Origin: Luteimonas padinae
Lineage (GTDB): Bacteria > Pseudomonadota > Gammaproteobacteria > Xanthomonadales > Xanthomonadaceae
Assembly: GCF_014652935.1 (NCBI RefSeq)
Contig: NZ_BMZT01000002.1
Location: forward strand, 186,001-250,000
DNA: 64,000 nt
Direction: 5' to 3'
Positions within the stretch are counted from its first letter, which is position 1, and each line of letters opens with the position of its first letter. This document shows positions 23,523-39,400 of this stretch, in pieces. The notes under the pieces are model-generated. The model searched no databases and had not been told where the DNA came from. It saw only the letters and a program-made list of their open reading frames with translations. The position numbers were made by a program, and so were the translations under genes.

Positions 23523-26500
23523 ATGCGCCTGTCCACGATCAAGCTGTCCGGTTTCAAGTCCTTCGTCGACCCGACCACGCTGCACCTGCCGACCAACATG
23601 ACCGGCGTGGTGGGGCCCAACGGCTGCGGCAAGTCGAACATCATCGACGCGGTGCGCTGGGTGATGGGCGAGAGTTCGGCCAGCCGCCTGCGTGGCGATT
23701 CGCTGACCGACGTGATCTTCTCCGGATCCACCGCGCGCAAGCCGGTGTCGCAGGCCACCGTCGAGCTGATCTTCGACAACAGCGACCACACCATCAGCGG
23801 CGAGTTCGCGGCCTTCAACGAGATCTCGGTCAAGCGCCTGGTGTCGCGCGACGGCCAGAGCAGCTACTACCTCAACGGCGCCAAGTGCCGCCGCCGCGAC
23901 ATCACCGACCTGTTCCTGGGCACCGGCCTGGGCCCGCGCAGCTACTCGATCATCGAGCAGGGGATGATCAGCCAGATCATCGAGGCGCGACCGGAAGAGC
24001 TGCGCGTGTACCTGGAGGAGGCCGCCGGCATCTCCAAGTACAAGGAGCGCCGCAAGGAAACCGAGACCCGCATCCGCCACACCCGCGAGAACCTCGACCG
24101 CCTCAACGACCTGCGCGAAGAGGTCGGCAAGCAGCTGACCCACCTCGCACGCCAGGCGCGGCAGGCCGAGCAGTACACCGCGATCCAGGCCGAGCGCCGC
24201 ATCCGCGACGCCGAGTGGAAGGCGCTGGAGTTCCGCGCGCTGGACGCGAAGCTGTCGGGCATGCGCGCGAAGCTGGCGCAGGACGAGACCCGCCTGCAGC
24301 AGCTGGTCGCCGAACAGCGCGAGGCCGAGCGCGAGCTTGAAGAGGGCCGCGTCAAGCGCGAGGAGGCCATGGACGCGCTCAGCCGCGCCCAGGCCGCCGG
24401 CTACGAGGTCGGCGGCACGCTGGCGCGCATCGAGCAGCAGATCGCCCACCAGCGCGAGCTGTCGCAACGCCTGCTGCGCGCCCGCGAGGAGGCCGAGGAC
24501 GCGATCGCCGAGCTGGCGCAGCACATCAGCGGCGACGAGGAACGGCTGGCGATCCTCGAGGAGTCGATCGCCGAGGCCGAACCGGCGCTGGAGGCCCTGC
24601 GCGAAAGCGACGAGACCCGCCAGGACGCGCTGCGCGACGCCGAGGCCGCGCTGGCCGACTGGCAGGAACGCTGGGACGCGCACAGCCGCGCGGCCGGCGA
24701 GGCCGCGCGCGCCGCCGACGTCGAACGCACCCGCGTCGACTACCTCGACCGCCAGTCGCTGGAGTCCGACCGCCGCCGCGAGGCGCTGTCGGCCGAGCGC
24801 GCCGGCCTCGACCTGGATGCGCTGGCCGAAGCCTTCGAGAGCGTCGCGGAAGAACACGAGGCGCAGAAGATCGCGCTGGAGGGCCTCAACGAAGGCCTGG
24901 AGGCCCGCAAGCAGGCCGCGCTGGACCTGCAGGACCAGCAGCGCGCCGCGCAGCAGGAGATTTCCGAGGTCCGCAAGCAGGCGCAGGAGGCCCGCGGCCG
25001 CCTGTCCTCGCTGGAGACGCTGCAGCATGCGGCGCTGGGCCAGGAGCAGGGCGCGGCGATGGCCTGGCTGCGCCAGCACGGGCTGGATTCGGCGACCCGC
25101 GTCGGCGAGGCGCTGGAGGTCGAGGCCGGCTGGGAAAACGCCGTCGAGGGCGCGCTCGGGCAGATGATCGAGGGCGTGCTGGTCGACAGCCCCGGGACGC
25201 TGGTCGAGGCGCTGGCCGATCTCGGCGAGGGCCGCATCGCGCTGGTGTCGTCGGAGCGCGGCGATGCGGAATTCGCGCCGACCTCGCTGGCGTCGCGCGT
25301 GCGTGGCCCGCTGGCGATCCGCCGGCTGCTGTCACGTCTGCACGTGGCCGACTCGCTGGCCGAGGCGCGCGAGCTGCAGGCACGGCTGGAGCCTGGCGAT
25401 TCGGTGATCACCCGCGACGGCGAGCGCCTCGGCGCCGGCTGGCTGCGGGTGCTGCGCTCCGGTGCCGCGCGCCAGGGCGCGCTGCTGCGCGAGCGCGAGA
25501 TCCAGGGCCTGCGCGAGCGCATCGAACAGCTGCAGGCCCGCGAAGGCGAGCTGGAGGACGCGCTGGCCAGCGGCCGCGAGCGCCTGCTGGCCGCCGAGCA
25601 GGCGCGCGAGGACGCGCAGCGCCAGCTGTACCACGCGCATCGAGGCATCTCCGAGCTCGCCGGCCGCCTGCAGGGCCAGCAGGGCCGCCTGGACGCGGCG
25701 CGCAACCGCATCGAGCGCATCGACGCCGAGCTGTCGCAGTTGGGCGAGGCCATCACCGGCAGCGGCGAGCAGGCCCGCGAGGCGCGCGGCCGGCTGGAGG
25801 ACGCGGTCACGCGCATGGCCGAGCTCGAGGAGGTGCGGCGCGGGCTCGAGGCCGAGCGCGCGCGCCATGCCATCGCGCGCGACGAGGCCCGCACCGCCGC
25901 GCGCGAGTCGCGCGAACAGGCGCACGCGCTGGCGCTGCGGCTGGAAACCCAGCGCACCCAGGCCAACGGCCTGCGCCAGGCCCTGCAGCGCATGGGCGGC
26001 CAGCGCGGCCAGCTCGATACCCGGCTGGGCGAGATCACCACCCAGCTTGCCTCCGGCGACAGCCCGGTCGACGAGCTCGAGCAGCAGCGCCAGGCCGCGC
26101 TCGCGCAGCGCGTGCAGGCCGAGCAGGCGCTGTCCGCGGCGCGCAGCACACTGGACGGCATCGACGCCGGGCTGCGCGAGCGCGAGCAGGTCCGCCACCA
26201 GCGCGACGAACAGGCGATCGCCCAGCGTGAGGCCATCGCCCAGCGCCGCCTCGACCAGCAGGCGCTGGCGATCCACGCCGAGCAGCTCACCGCTGCGGTC
26301 ACCGAAGCCGGCTTCGTGCTTGACGAGGTCGTCGCTGGCCTGTCCGACGAGGCCGAGGTCGGTGCCTGGGGTCGCATGGTCGCCGACTTCGACGCGAAGC
26401 TGCGCCGCCTGGAGCCGGTCAACCTGGCCGCGATCCAGGAGCACGCCGAGGCCGCGCAGCGCAAGGAGTACCTCGACAGCCAGGACGCCGACCTCAACGC

Positions 26501-27026
26501 GGCGCTGGAGACGCTGGAAGACGCGATCCGCAAGATCGACCGCGAGACCCGCGGTCGCTTCAAGGACACCTTCGACCGGGTCAACTCCGGTGTGCAGGAG
26601 ATCTACCCGCGCCTGTTCGGCGGCGGCCACGCCTACCTGGAGCTCACCGGCGAGGACCTGCTCGACACCGGCGTCGCGATCATGGCGCGCCCGCCGGGCA
26701 AGCGCGTGTCCAACATCTCGCTGCTGTCGGGCGGCGAGAAGGCGATGACCGCGGTGGCGCTGGTGTTCGCGATCTTCCAGCTCAATCCCGCGCCGTTCTG
26801 CCTGCTCGACGAGGTCGACGCGCCGCTGGACGAGGCCAACGTCGGCCGCTTCAGCGCGATGGTCACCGAGATGAGCGAGAAGGTGCAGTTCCTGTTCGTC
26901 ACCCACAACAAGGCGACGATGGAGGCCGCGAAGCAGCTTTCGGGCGTTACCATGCGCGAGCCCGGCGTGAGCCGGCTGGTGTCGGTGGACCTCGCGGAAG
27001 CCGCGCGCCTGGCCGGCGCCGCCTGA
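23523..27026 (+). CDS. smc: Chromosome partition protein Smc
   Basis: The 1167-residue SMC ATPase of bacterial condensin. The N-terminal half-head has MRLSTIKLSGFKSFVDPTTL and Walker A GPNGCGKSN. Two long coiled-coil arms flank a hinge at roughly residues 510-680 (GQMIEGVLVDSPGTLVEALA and following). The C-terminal half-head has the signature LLSGGEKAMTAVALVFAI, Walker B FCLLDEVDAPLDEANV and the final FVTHNKATMEAAKQLSGVTM. The start at 23523 matches the conserved N-terminus. A TATACT at 23422-23427 may be the -10 of its promoter, though no good -35 is seen. It acts with ScpA and ScpB (2.6 kb and 1.7 kb in this window). zipA and ligA follow. Confidence 0.98.
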   Translation: MRLSTIKLSGFKSFVDPTTLHLPTNMTGVVGPNGCGKSNIIDAVRWVMGESSASRLRGDSLTDVIFSGSTARKPVSQATVELIFDNSDHTISGEFAAFNEISVKRLVSRDGQSSYYLNGAKCRRRDITDLFLGTGLGPRSYSIIEQGMISQIIEARPEELRVYLEEAAGISKYKERRKETETRIRHTRENLDRLNDLREEVGKQLTHLARQARQAEQYTAIQAERRIRDAEWKALEFRALDAKLSGMRAKLAQDETRLQQLVAEQREAERELEEGRVKREEAMDALSRAQAAGYEVGGTLARIEQQIAHQRELSQRLLRAREEAEDAIAELAQHISGDEERLAILEESIAEAEPALEALRESDETRQDALRDAEAALADWQERWDAHSRAAGEAARAADVERTRVDYLDRQSLESDRRREALSAERAGLDLDALAEAFESVAEEHEAQKIALEGLNEGLEARKQAALDLQDQQRAAQQEISEVRKQAQEARGRLSSLETLQHAALGQEQGAAMAWLRQHGLDSATRVGEALEVEAGWENAVEGALGQMIEGVLVDSPGTLVEALADLGEGRIALVSSERGDAEFAPTSLASRVRGPLAIRRLLSRLHVADSLAEARELQARLEPGDSVITRDGERLGAGWLRVLRSGAARQGALLREREIQGLRERIEQLQAREGELEDALASGRERLLAAEQAREDAQRQLYHAHRGISELAGRLQGQQGRLDAARNRIERIDAELSQLGEAITGSGEQAREARGRLEDAVTRMAELEEVRRGLEAERARHAIARDEARTAARESREQAHALALRLETQRTQANGLRQALQRMGGQRGQLDTRLGEITTQLASGDSPVDELEQQRQAALAQRVQAEQALSAARSTLDGIDAGLREREQVRHQRDEQAIAQREAIAQRRLDQQALAIHAEQLTAAVTEAGFVLDEVVAGLSDEAEVGAWGRMVADFDAKLRRLEPVNLAAIQEHAEAAQRKEYLDSQDADLNAALETLEDAIRKIDRETRGRFKDTFDRVNSGVQEIYPRLFGGGHAYLELTGEDLLDTGVAIMARPPGKRVSNISLLSGGEKAMTAVALVFAIFQLNPAPFCLLDEVDAPLDEANVGRFSAMVTEMSEKVQFLFVTHNKATMEAAKQLSGVTMREPGVSRLVSVDLAEAARLAGAA

Positions 27027-27059
27027 CGTTCGACGACCCTTTTCAAGACGGAGCACACG

Positions 27060-27815
27060 ATGACTGACACCTGGCTGCTGCGGATCGGGATCCTGGTCGT
27101 CGGCGTCCTGCTGTTCGTGGCCATCTGGTATTTCGGCACCCGCCCGCGCAGCCCGCAGGGCCGCCGCGTGCCGGCGAAGGGCGCGCCGGCGCCGCGCGAG
27201 GAGCGCATGGAACCCACGCTGGGCGCGCAGCTCGAGCGCGAGCTGGGCGAGGGCGCGGACGCCGCCGGCGAGGATGCGGTGCAGGCCGAGATGGAGCTGC
27301 TCGACGGCGCCGTGGGCGGCACCGCCGGCGCCACCGTCAGCCAGTACGGGCAGCGCGTCAGCGACGAGTTCGACAGGATCGTGACCCTGTACATCGCCGC
27401 GCGCGCCGGCAACGTGCTGCGCGGCCCGGACATCGTGGTCGCCGCCGAGAAGGCCGGCCTGACCTATGGCCACCTCAACGTCTTCCACCGCCTGGTCAGC
27501 GGCCATCCCGAGCGCGGTCCGGTGTTCAGCGTGGCCAACATCCGCAAGCCGGGCAGCTTCGAGATGGACGGTATCCAGTCGATGGAGACGCCGGCGATCG
27601 CGTTCTTCCTGACGCTGCCGGCGCCGGTGCCGGCGCTCGAGGCCTGGGACGCCATGCTGCCCACCGCCGAGCGCATGGCCGACCTGCTCGACGGCGTGCT
27701 GCTCGACGAACAGCGCAACGCGCTCGGCCGCCAGCGCATCGCGCACCTGCGCGAGGAGATGCGCACCTACGACCGCGAGCACGAGGTCCAGATCACCCGC
27801 AGCCCGACCTGGTAG
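27060..27815 (+). CDS. zipA: Cell division protein ZipA
   Basis: A 251-residue division protein that tethers FtsZ to the inner membrane. A single N-terminal membrane anchor (WLLRIGILVVGVLLFVAIWY) is followed by a short Pro/Arg/Ala linker and the C-terminal FtsZ-binding ZipA domain (VSDEFDRIVTLYIAARAGNV; ADLLDGVLLDEQRNALGRQR). The linker is shorter than in E. coli ZipA (328 residues), as is common in this family of bacteria. It starts 33 bases after the smc stop and precedes ligA, a frequent smc-zipA-ligA order in gammaproteobacteria. Confidence 0.95.
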   Translation: MTDTWLLRIGILVVGVLLFVAIWYFGTRPRSPQGRRVPAKGAPAPREERMEPTLGAQLERELGEGADAAGEDAVQAEMELLDGAVGGTAGATVSQYGQRVSDEFDRIVTLYIAARAGNVLRGPDIVVAAEKAGLTYGHLNVFHRLVSGHPERGPVFSVANIRKPGSFEMDGIQSMETPAIAFFLTLPAPVPALEAWDAMLPTAERMADLLDGVLLDEQRNALGRQRIAHLREEMRTYDREHEVQITRSPTW

Positions 27816-27860
27816 CCCCGGAAAGGCCCAAGGCCAGCCAGGAGCCGCTGCAGGAGCAGC

Positions 27861-30825
<2,965 letters not shown>

Positions 30826-30829
<4 letters not shown>

Positions 30830-31776
30830 GCCACGAAGCCATGCGCCTGCGCGCGCGGCTCAACCGCCTGGTGCGCGATTTCTTCGACGCCCGCGGCGTG
30901 CTCGAGGTCGAGACCCCGGTGATGTCGCGCGCGGGCAACACCGACCCCAACATCGCCTCGTTCACCGTTGAATTCGGCGGCCGGACCGACGGCGCGCCGC
31001 GCACGCGCTGGCTGCGCACCTCGGCCGAATTCCCGATCAAGCGCCTGCTCGCCGAAGGCATCGGTGATTGCTACGAACTCGGGCGCGTGTTCCGCGACGG
31101 CGAGGCCGGCGGCCGCCACAACCCCGAGTTCACCATGCTCGAGTGGTACCGCGTGGGCTGGACGCTGGATCCGCTGATCGATGAAACCGCGGCGCTGGTG
31201 CAGGCGGCGCTGGCGCTGGTGGGCCGCGAGGCGACGCTGCGCAAGGCCTCCTTCCGCGAGGTCTATCGCGAGGCGCTGGGCCTGGATCCGCACACCGCAT
31301 CCATCGCCGAACTGCAGGCCGCCTTTGCCGGGGACATCGACCCCGAAGGCCTGACCCGCGACGACTGGCTCGACCTGCTGATGACCCACCGCATCCAGCC
31401 GGCGCTCCCCGCCGGCCAGCTGCTGGCGATGCACGACTATCCGGCGACGCAGTGTGCGCTGGCGAAGGTGGCGCGCCGCGGCGACATCGACGTGGCCGAG
31501 CGCTTCGAGCTTTACCTGGGCCCGCTGGAGCTGGCCAACGGCTACCACGAGCTGACCGACGCGGCCGAGCAGCGCGCGCGCTTCGAGCGCGACCGCGCGC
31601 TGCGTGCCGGCCGCGGCGTCGTCCAGCCGCCCATCGACGAGGCGCTGCTGGACGCGCTGGCTGCGGGCATGCCTGATTGTTCCGGCGTGGCGCTGGGCAT
31701 CGACCGGCTGCTGATGGCGATGCTCGGCACCGGCGCGATCGCCGACGTGCTGGCCTACGATTTCGGGCGTGCCTGA
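30826..31776 (+). CDS. epmA: EF-P-(R)-beta-lysine ligase EpmA (GenX/PoxA)
   Basis: A 316-residue paralogue of class II lysyl-tRNA synthetase that attaches (R)-beta-lysine to the conserved lysine of elongation factor P, relieving stalling at proline stretches. It lacks the anticodon-binding domain. Class II motifs are visible: motif 1 region FFDARGVLEVETPVMSRAGN, motif 2 CYELGRVFRDGEAGGRHNPE followed by FTMLEWYR, and motif 3 SGVALGIDRLLMAM. The GTG start at 30826 overlaps the preceding gene; an ATG at 30841 is a possible alternative. The partners efp and epmB are not in the window. Several Pro-rich proteins are encoded nearby (RluB tail, the 856-residue protein). Confidence 0.94.
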
Positions 31777-31784
31777 GTGCGGGA

Positions 31785-31813
31785 TTGGTCACCACCCCGC
31801 ACTTGCCTAGAAT
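31785..31813 (+). promoter_or_regulatory. Promoter predicting a leaderless mtnA transcript
   Basis: TTGGTC at 31785-31790 and TAGAAT at 31808-31813 are separated by 17 bases. The transcription start expected 7 bases after the -10 falls on the A of the mtnA ATG at 31820. No Shine-Dalgarno sequence precedes that ATG. Confidence 0.65.
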
Positions 31814-31819
31814 CCCGGC

Positions 31820-32890
<1,071 letters not shown>

Positions 32891-32977
32891 TCGCGCTGCA
32901 TTTGAGGAGCGGTTTTTTGGTTCTTCTCCCGACTGAGGGAAAGGGCGCGTGGGAGCATCGCGTCGCTTCGACGCATG

Positions 32978-33053
32978 GCCTGCTGCCGCTCATGTCCCCC
33001 GATGCCGGCCCCACAGGGGCCGGCATCTCCTCCTTGACTTCCCGTCAGCAGGC
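32978..33053 (+). repeat. Hairpin repeat element, copy A
   Basis: A 76-base element bounded by GCCTGCTG and its complement CAGCAGGC. The central hairpin is GATGCCGGCCCC, loop ACA, GGGGCCGGCATC (33001-33027), a perfect 12-bp stem. The 23 bases left and 26 bases right of the hairpin are shared exactly with copy B in inverted orientation, while the hairpin itself differs in sequence. Confidence 0.85.
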
Positions 33054-33226
33054 CACGCGCCAAAGCGTGCAAGGCCCCGGCGGGCCGTCGGAAGGAGCGC
33101 GGCTTGTGCCATCGTCCCTTGCGTGAGCCGCGAGGCGCGTCAACGTTCTGCCCTTCTCCAGCGGCTCCGGGTGCGACGCTTCCACCATCCCTCGACCGCC
33201 GACACTGTTCCGGACTGCGGTGCGAT

Positions 33227-33299
33227 GCCTGCTGACGGGAAGTCAAGGAGGAGGCTGTGGCCGCAGGCCGCAGCCGGGGGGACATGAGCGGCAGCAGGC
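33227..33299 (-). repeat. Hairpin repeat element, copy B (inverted)
   Basis: A 73-base copy of the same element in opposite orientation. The flanks match copy A exactly over 26 bases (33227-33252) and 23 bases (ending at 33299). The central stem is GGCTGTGGCC, loop GCA, GGCCGCAGCC (33253-33275): ten pairs including one G-U type pair, with no sequence similarity to copy A's stem. Its terminal repeats extend to 19 perfect bases (33216-33234 and 33292-33310). Confidence 0.85.
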
Positions 33300-33480
33300 A
33301 TCGCACCGCAGCACGACCACCCTCCCGCCGGCCCAGGCACGCGACCGCGGTCAGCGCAGCCTTTCCAGCTGCAATCGACAGTGATCCCGGCAGGCCGTGG
33401 CCTGCGTTCGCCGGTGGTCTTCAATGCGTCCGCAAGTCATTGATTTCTTGCGGATCGTGCGGGCACAAGAAGGCCCGCTG

Positions 33481-33489
33481 TGGTAGACT
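33481..33489 (+). promoter_or_regulatory. Extended -10 promoter of gyrA
   Basis: TGGTAGACT is an extended -10 element (TGN followed by TAGACT at 33484-33489). No good -35 hexamer is seen at the proper distance, which is usual for extended -10 promoters. The transcript would start near 33496, giving a leader of about 75 bases with GAAGGG at 33561-33566 as the gyrA ribosome-binding site. Confidence 0.55.
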
Positions 33490-33571
33490 TCGAAGGTTCT
33501 GCAGAGACATGCGCGAGGGGCTTCCGCGCAGCGTTTCGAGGCAGTCTTCCGAACATTTCTGAAGGGTCACG

Positions 33572-36298
<2,727 letters not shown>

Positions 36299-36309
36299 GC
36301 CCGGCACGC

Positions 36310-36333
36310 GGCCGGCGTCCGTTGACGCCGGCC
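36310..36333 (+). terminator. Hairpin after gyrA
   Basis: GGCCGGCGTC, loop CGTT, GACGCCGGCC forms a perfect 10-bp stem starting 11 bases after the gyrA stop. No clear T-tract follows, so it may be a weak terminator or an mRNA 3'-end stabiliser. Confidence 0.6.
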
Positions 36334-36404
36334 GGTTCGCATCCGCCGGCCTGCCACCGCGAAACGACGCAGCATCCACCGACCCCGTTCCGTGGCGTCG
36401 CGCG

Positions 36405-36435
36405 TTGTCGTCCACGCTGCCGGCGCTCCTATACT
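36405..36435 (+). promoter_or_regulatory. Promoter upstream of the alpha-2-macroglobulin gene
   Basis: TTGTCG at 36405-36410 and TATACT at 36430-36435 with a 19-base spacer. The start of transcription would be near 36442, with GAAGGG as a likely ribosome-binding site before the ATG at 36463. Confidence 0.5.
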
Positions 36436-36462
36436 GCCGGCTACTCCTGAAGGGCACCGGCA

Positions 36463-39400
36463 ATGAAGGGAATCGACCGATCGATCGGGCTGCGGCGGCT
36501 TGCCGTGGGCTTCATGCTCGTGGCCGCGCTGGTCGCTGGCTGCAAGCGCAACGAAGGCGGACAGCTGCCCGCGCCCAGTGGCGAGGCCATCGTCGCCGAA
36601 CGCGCGACCGTGGAAGGCTTCGGCCTGGTCCGCGCCTGGCCCGACCAGAGCGAGAGCTCGCTGTCGGTGGCGGTCGAGTTCTCGCAGCCGCTGGTGGGCA
36701 CCCAGGACTTCGACAAGCTGCTGACCTTCGCCGAGCCGGTGGGCGAGGACAGCAGCTGGAGCCTGGACGACGACGGCAAGGTCCTGCGCTTCCCCTTCGC
36801 CGAGGCCGACCGCGAGTACACGCTGCGCATTTCCGCCGCGCTCACCGCGGCCGACGGCAGCACCCTGGGCCGCGACATCGAGCAGAAGGTCTACACCGGC
36901 GAACTGAAGCCCGCCGCCGGCTTCGCCTCGCAGGGCAGCGTGCTGCCGGCGCGTGAATCGCGCGGGCTGCCGGTGGTCTCGGTGAACGTGGCCGAGGTCG
37001 ACGTCGAGTTCCTGCGCGTGCGCGAGTCCGAGCTGCCGCGCTTCTTTGCCGAATACCAGCGCGGCGGGCGCCGCAGCGGCTGGGAACTGGACAGCGACTA
37101 CCGTGACGGGCGCAGCGTCGCCCGCCTGGCCGAACCGGTGTACATGAACCGCTTCGTGCTCGGTGGCGAGCGCAACGAGCGCGCGGTCACCTACCTGCCG
37201 CTGCAGGACATCGCCGAGCTGCAGCAGCCGGGCCTGTACTTCGCCACCATGAAGCGCGCCGGCAGCTTCGACGGCATGTACGACACCGCCTTCTTCAGCG
37301 TCAGCGACATCGGCCTGCATGTGCGCGCCTATGCCGACCAGCTGTTCGTGCACACGGCCTCGCTGCAGGGCGGCGGGGCGCTGGGCGGGGTCGAACTGAA
37401 GGTGTTGGGCAAGGACGGCGCGCCGGTGTTCAAGGCCGAAACCGACGGCAACGGCAATGCCGTGCTCAACCACGGGCTGGATGCCGCGCAGGTGCTGGTG
37501 GCCACCCGCGGCAGCGATGTCTCGCTGCTGCCGTTCAACCAGCCCGCGCTTGACCTGTCGGAGTTCGCGGTGGCGGGGCGCAGGCAGGCCTGGTTCGAGG
37601 TCTTCGCCTGGTCGGGACGTGACCTGTATCGCCCGGGCGAGACGGTGCGCGTTTCGGCCCTGCTGCGCGACGCTGACGGCAAACCGGTGCCGGCCGCGGC
37701 CGACGGCAAGGCGCAGCCGCTGTTCGCGCGCCTGAAGCAGCCCGACGGCAAGGTGTTCGTGGAATCGCGCCTGGAAGCGGGCGCGCAGGGCTACTACCGC
37801 TTCGAGAAGGAGATCCCGGCCGAAGCACCGACCGGCCGCTGGCAGGTCGAGTTCCGCACCGACCCGGCCAGCAAGGACGTGGTCCAGGGCATGGACCTGC
37901 GCATCGAGGAGTTCCTGCCCGAGCGCATGAAGCTCGAGCTGGAAAGCCCGCAGGCGCGCCTGGCCAGGGGCGAGGCGCTGAAGATGGACGTCACCGGCGC
38001 CTACCTCTACGGCGCGCCGGCCGCGGGCAACCGTTTCACCGCGCGCCTGGCGGTGGCGGTGGAGCAGCATCCGCTGGAGTCGCTGCCGGGCTGGTTCTTC
38101 GGCGACCCGACGGTGCAGCTGCCGCGCGAAGCGAAGGACGTGGTCGACACTGCGCTGGATGACGCCGGCAAGCTCGCGCAGACGCTGCCGCTGCCCGCCG
38201 AAGTGCGCGGCGACACGCCGGTGTCGGTGGTGGTGGCCGGCAGCCTGTACGAAAGCGGCGGCCGCACCGTCAACCGCAGCCTGAAGCGCGTGCTGTGGCC
38301 AGCCGATGCCCTGGTCGGCGTGCGCCCGCTGTTCGACGACAAGGAGGGCAGCGACGCGAACGCCCGGGCGGGCTTCGAGATCCTGCGCGTGGATGCGGAC
38401 GGCAAGCCGCGGCCACTGGCGGGCCTCGAGCTCAAGCTGGTGCGCGAGCGCCGTGACTACCACTGGAACTTCGACGAGGACGCCGGCTGGAGCTACAGCC
38501 ACAGCAGCCGGTTCGAGGTGGTCGAGACCCGCAGCCTGGATGCCGGGGCGTCGGCCGCCCGCGTCGATTTCCCGGTGGAGTGGGGCGGCTACCGGCTGGA
38601 GGTGCGCGATCCGGACACCGGCCTGGTCACCCGCTATCCCTTCAATGCCGGCTGGAGCTGGGACGACGACAACCGCGGCCTCGACGCCCGCCCCGACAAG
38701 GTCAAGCTGGCGCTCGACCGCACCGGCTACCGCGCCGGCGACACCCTGGAAGTGACGGTCACGCCGCCGCACGCGGGCAAGGGCCTGCTGCTGGTGGAAA
38801 GCGACAGGCTGCTCCATGTGCAGGCGATCGACGCGCGCGCCGGCAGCACGTTCAAGGTGCCGGTGACCGAAGACTGGGAGCGCCACGACGTGTACGTGAC
38901 CGCCCTGGTGTTCCGCGGCGGCAGCGCCACCAGCAAGGTGACCCCGGCGCGCGCGGTCGGCGTGGCCCACGTGCCGATGGCGCGCGGCGACCGCCGCGTG
39001 GCGGTCGGCCTGTCGCTGCCGAAGCAGGCGAAGCCCGACGAGACCCTGCGGGTGACGCTTGCCGTGCCGGCGCTGGCCGGGAAGACCGCGCACGCAACCG
39101 TGTCCGCGGTCGACGTCGGCATCCTCAACATCACCCGCTACCCGGTGCCCGACGCCAACCGCCACTTCTTCGCACAGCGGCGCCTGGGCGTGGACGCCTA
39201 TGACGTCTATGGCCGGGTGATCGAGAGCCTGGATGGCGGCACCGCGCGCCTGCGCTTCGGCGGCGACCAGGGTCTGGAAGCATTGCCGCAGGCGCGGCGC
39301 CCGACCGCGCGCGTGCAGACCGTCGACCTGTTCTCGGGCCCGGTGAAGCTCGACGCGAAGGGCAATGCCACGGTCGAGTTCAAGCTGCCCGACTTCAACG

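Larger units (their letters stand above)
32891..33571. other. 681-base non-coding region between mtnA and gyrA
   Basis: No convincing gene is present; the frames here give Arg/Pro-rich chance translations. The region holds two inverted copies of a structured element (32978-33053 and 33227-33299), a further hairpin GCAGGCC/GGCCTGC at 33390-33405, a TTTTTT run at 32912-32917 just after mtnA, and the gyrA promoter near 33484. Confidence 0.75.
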
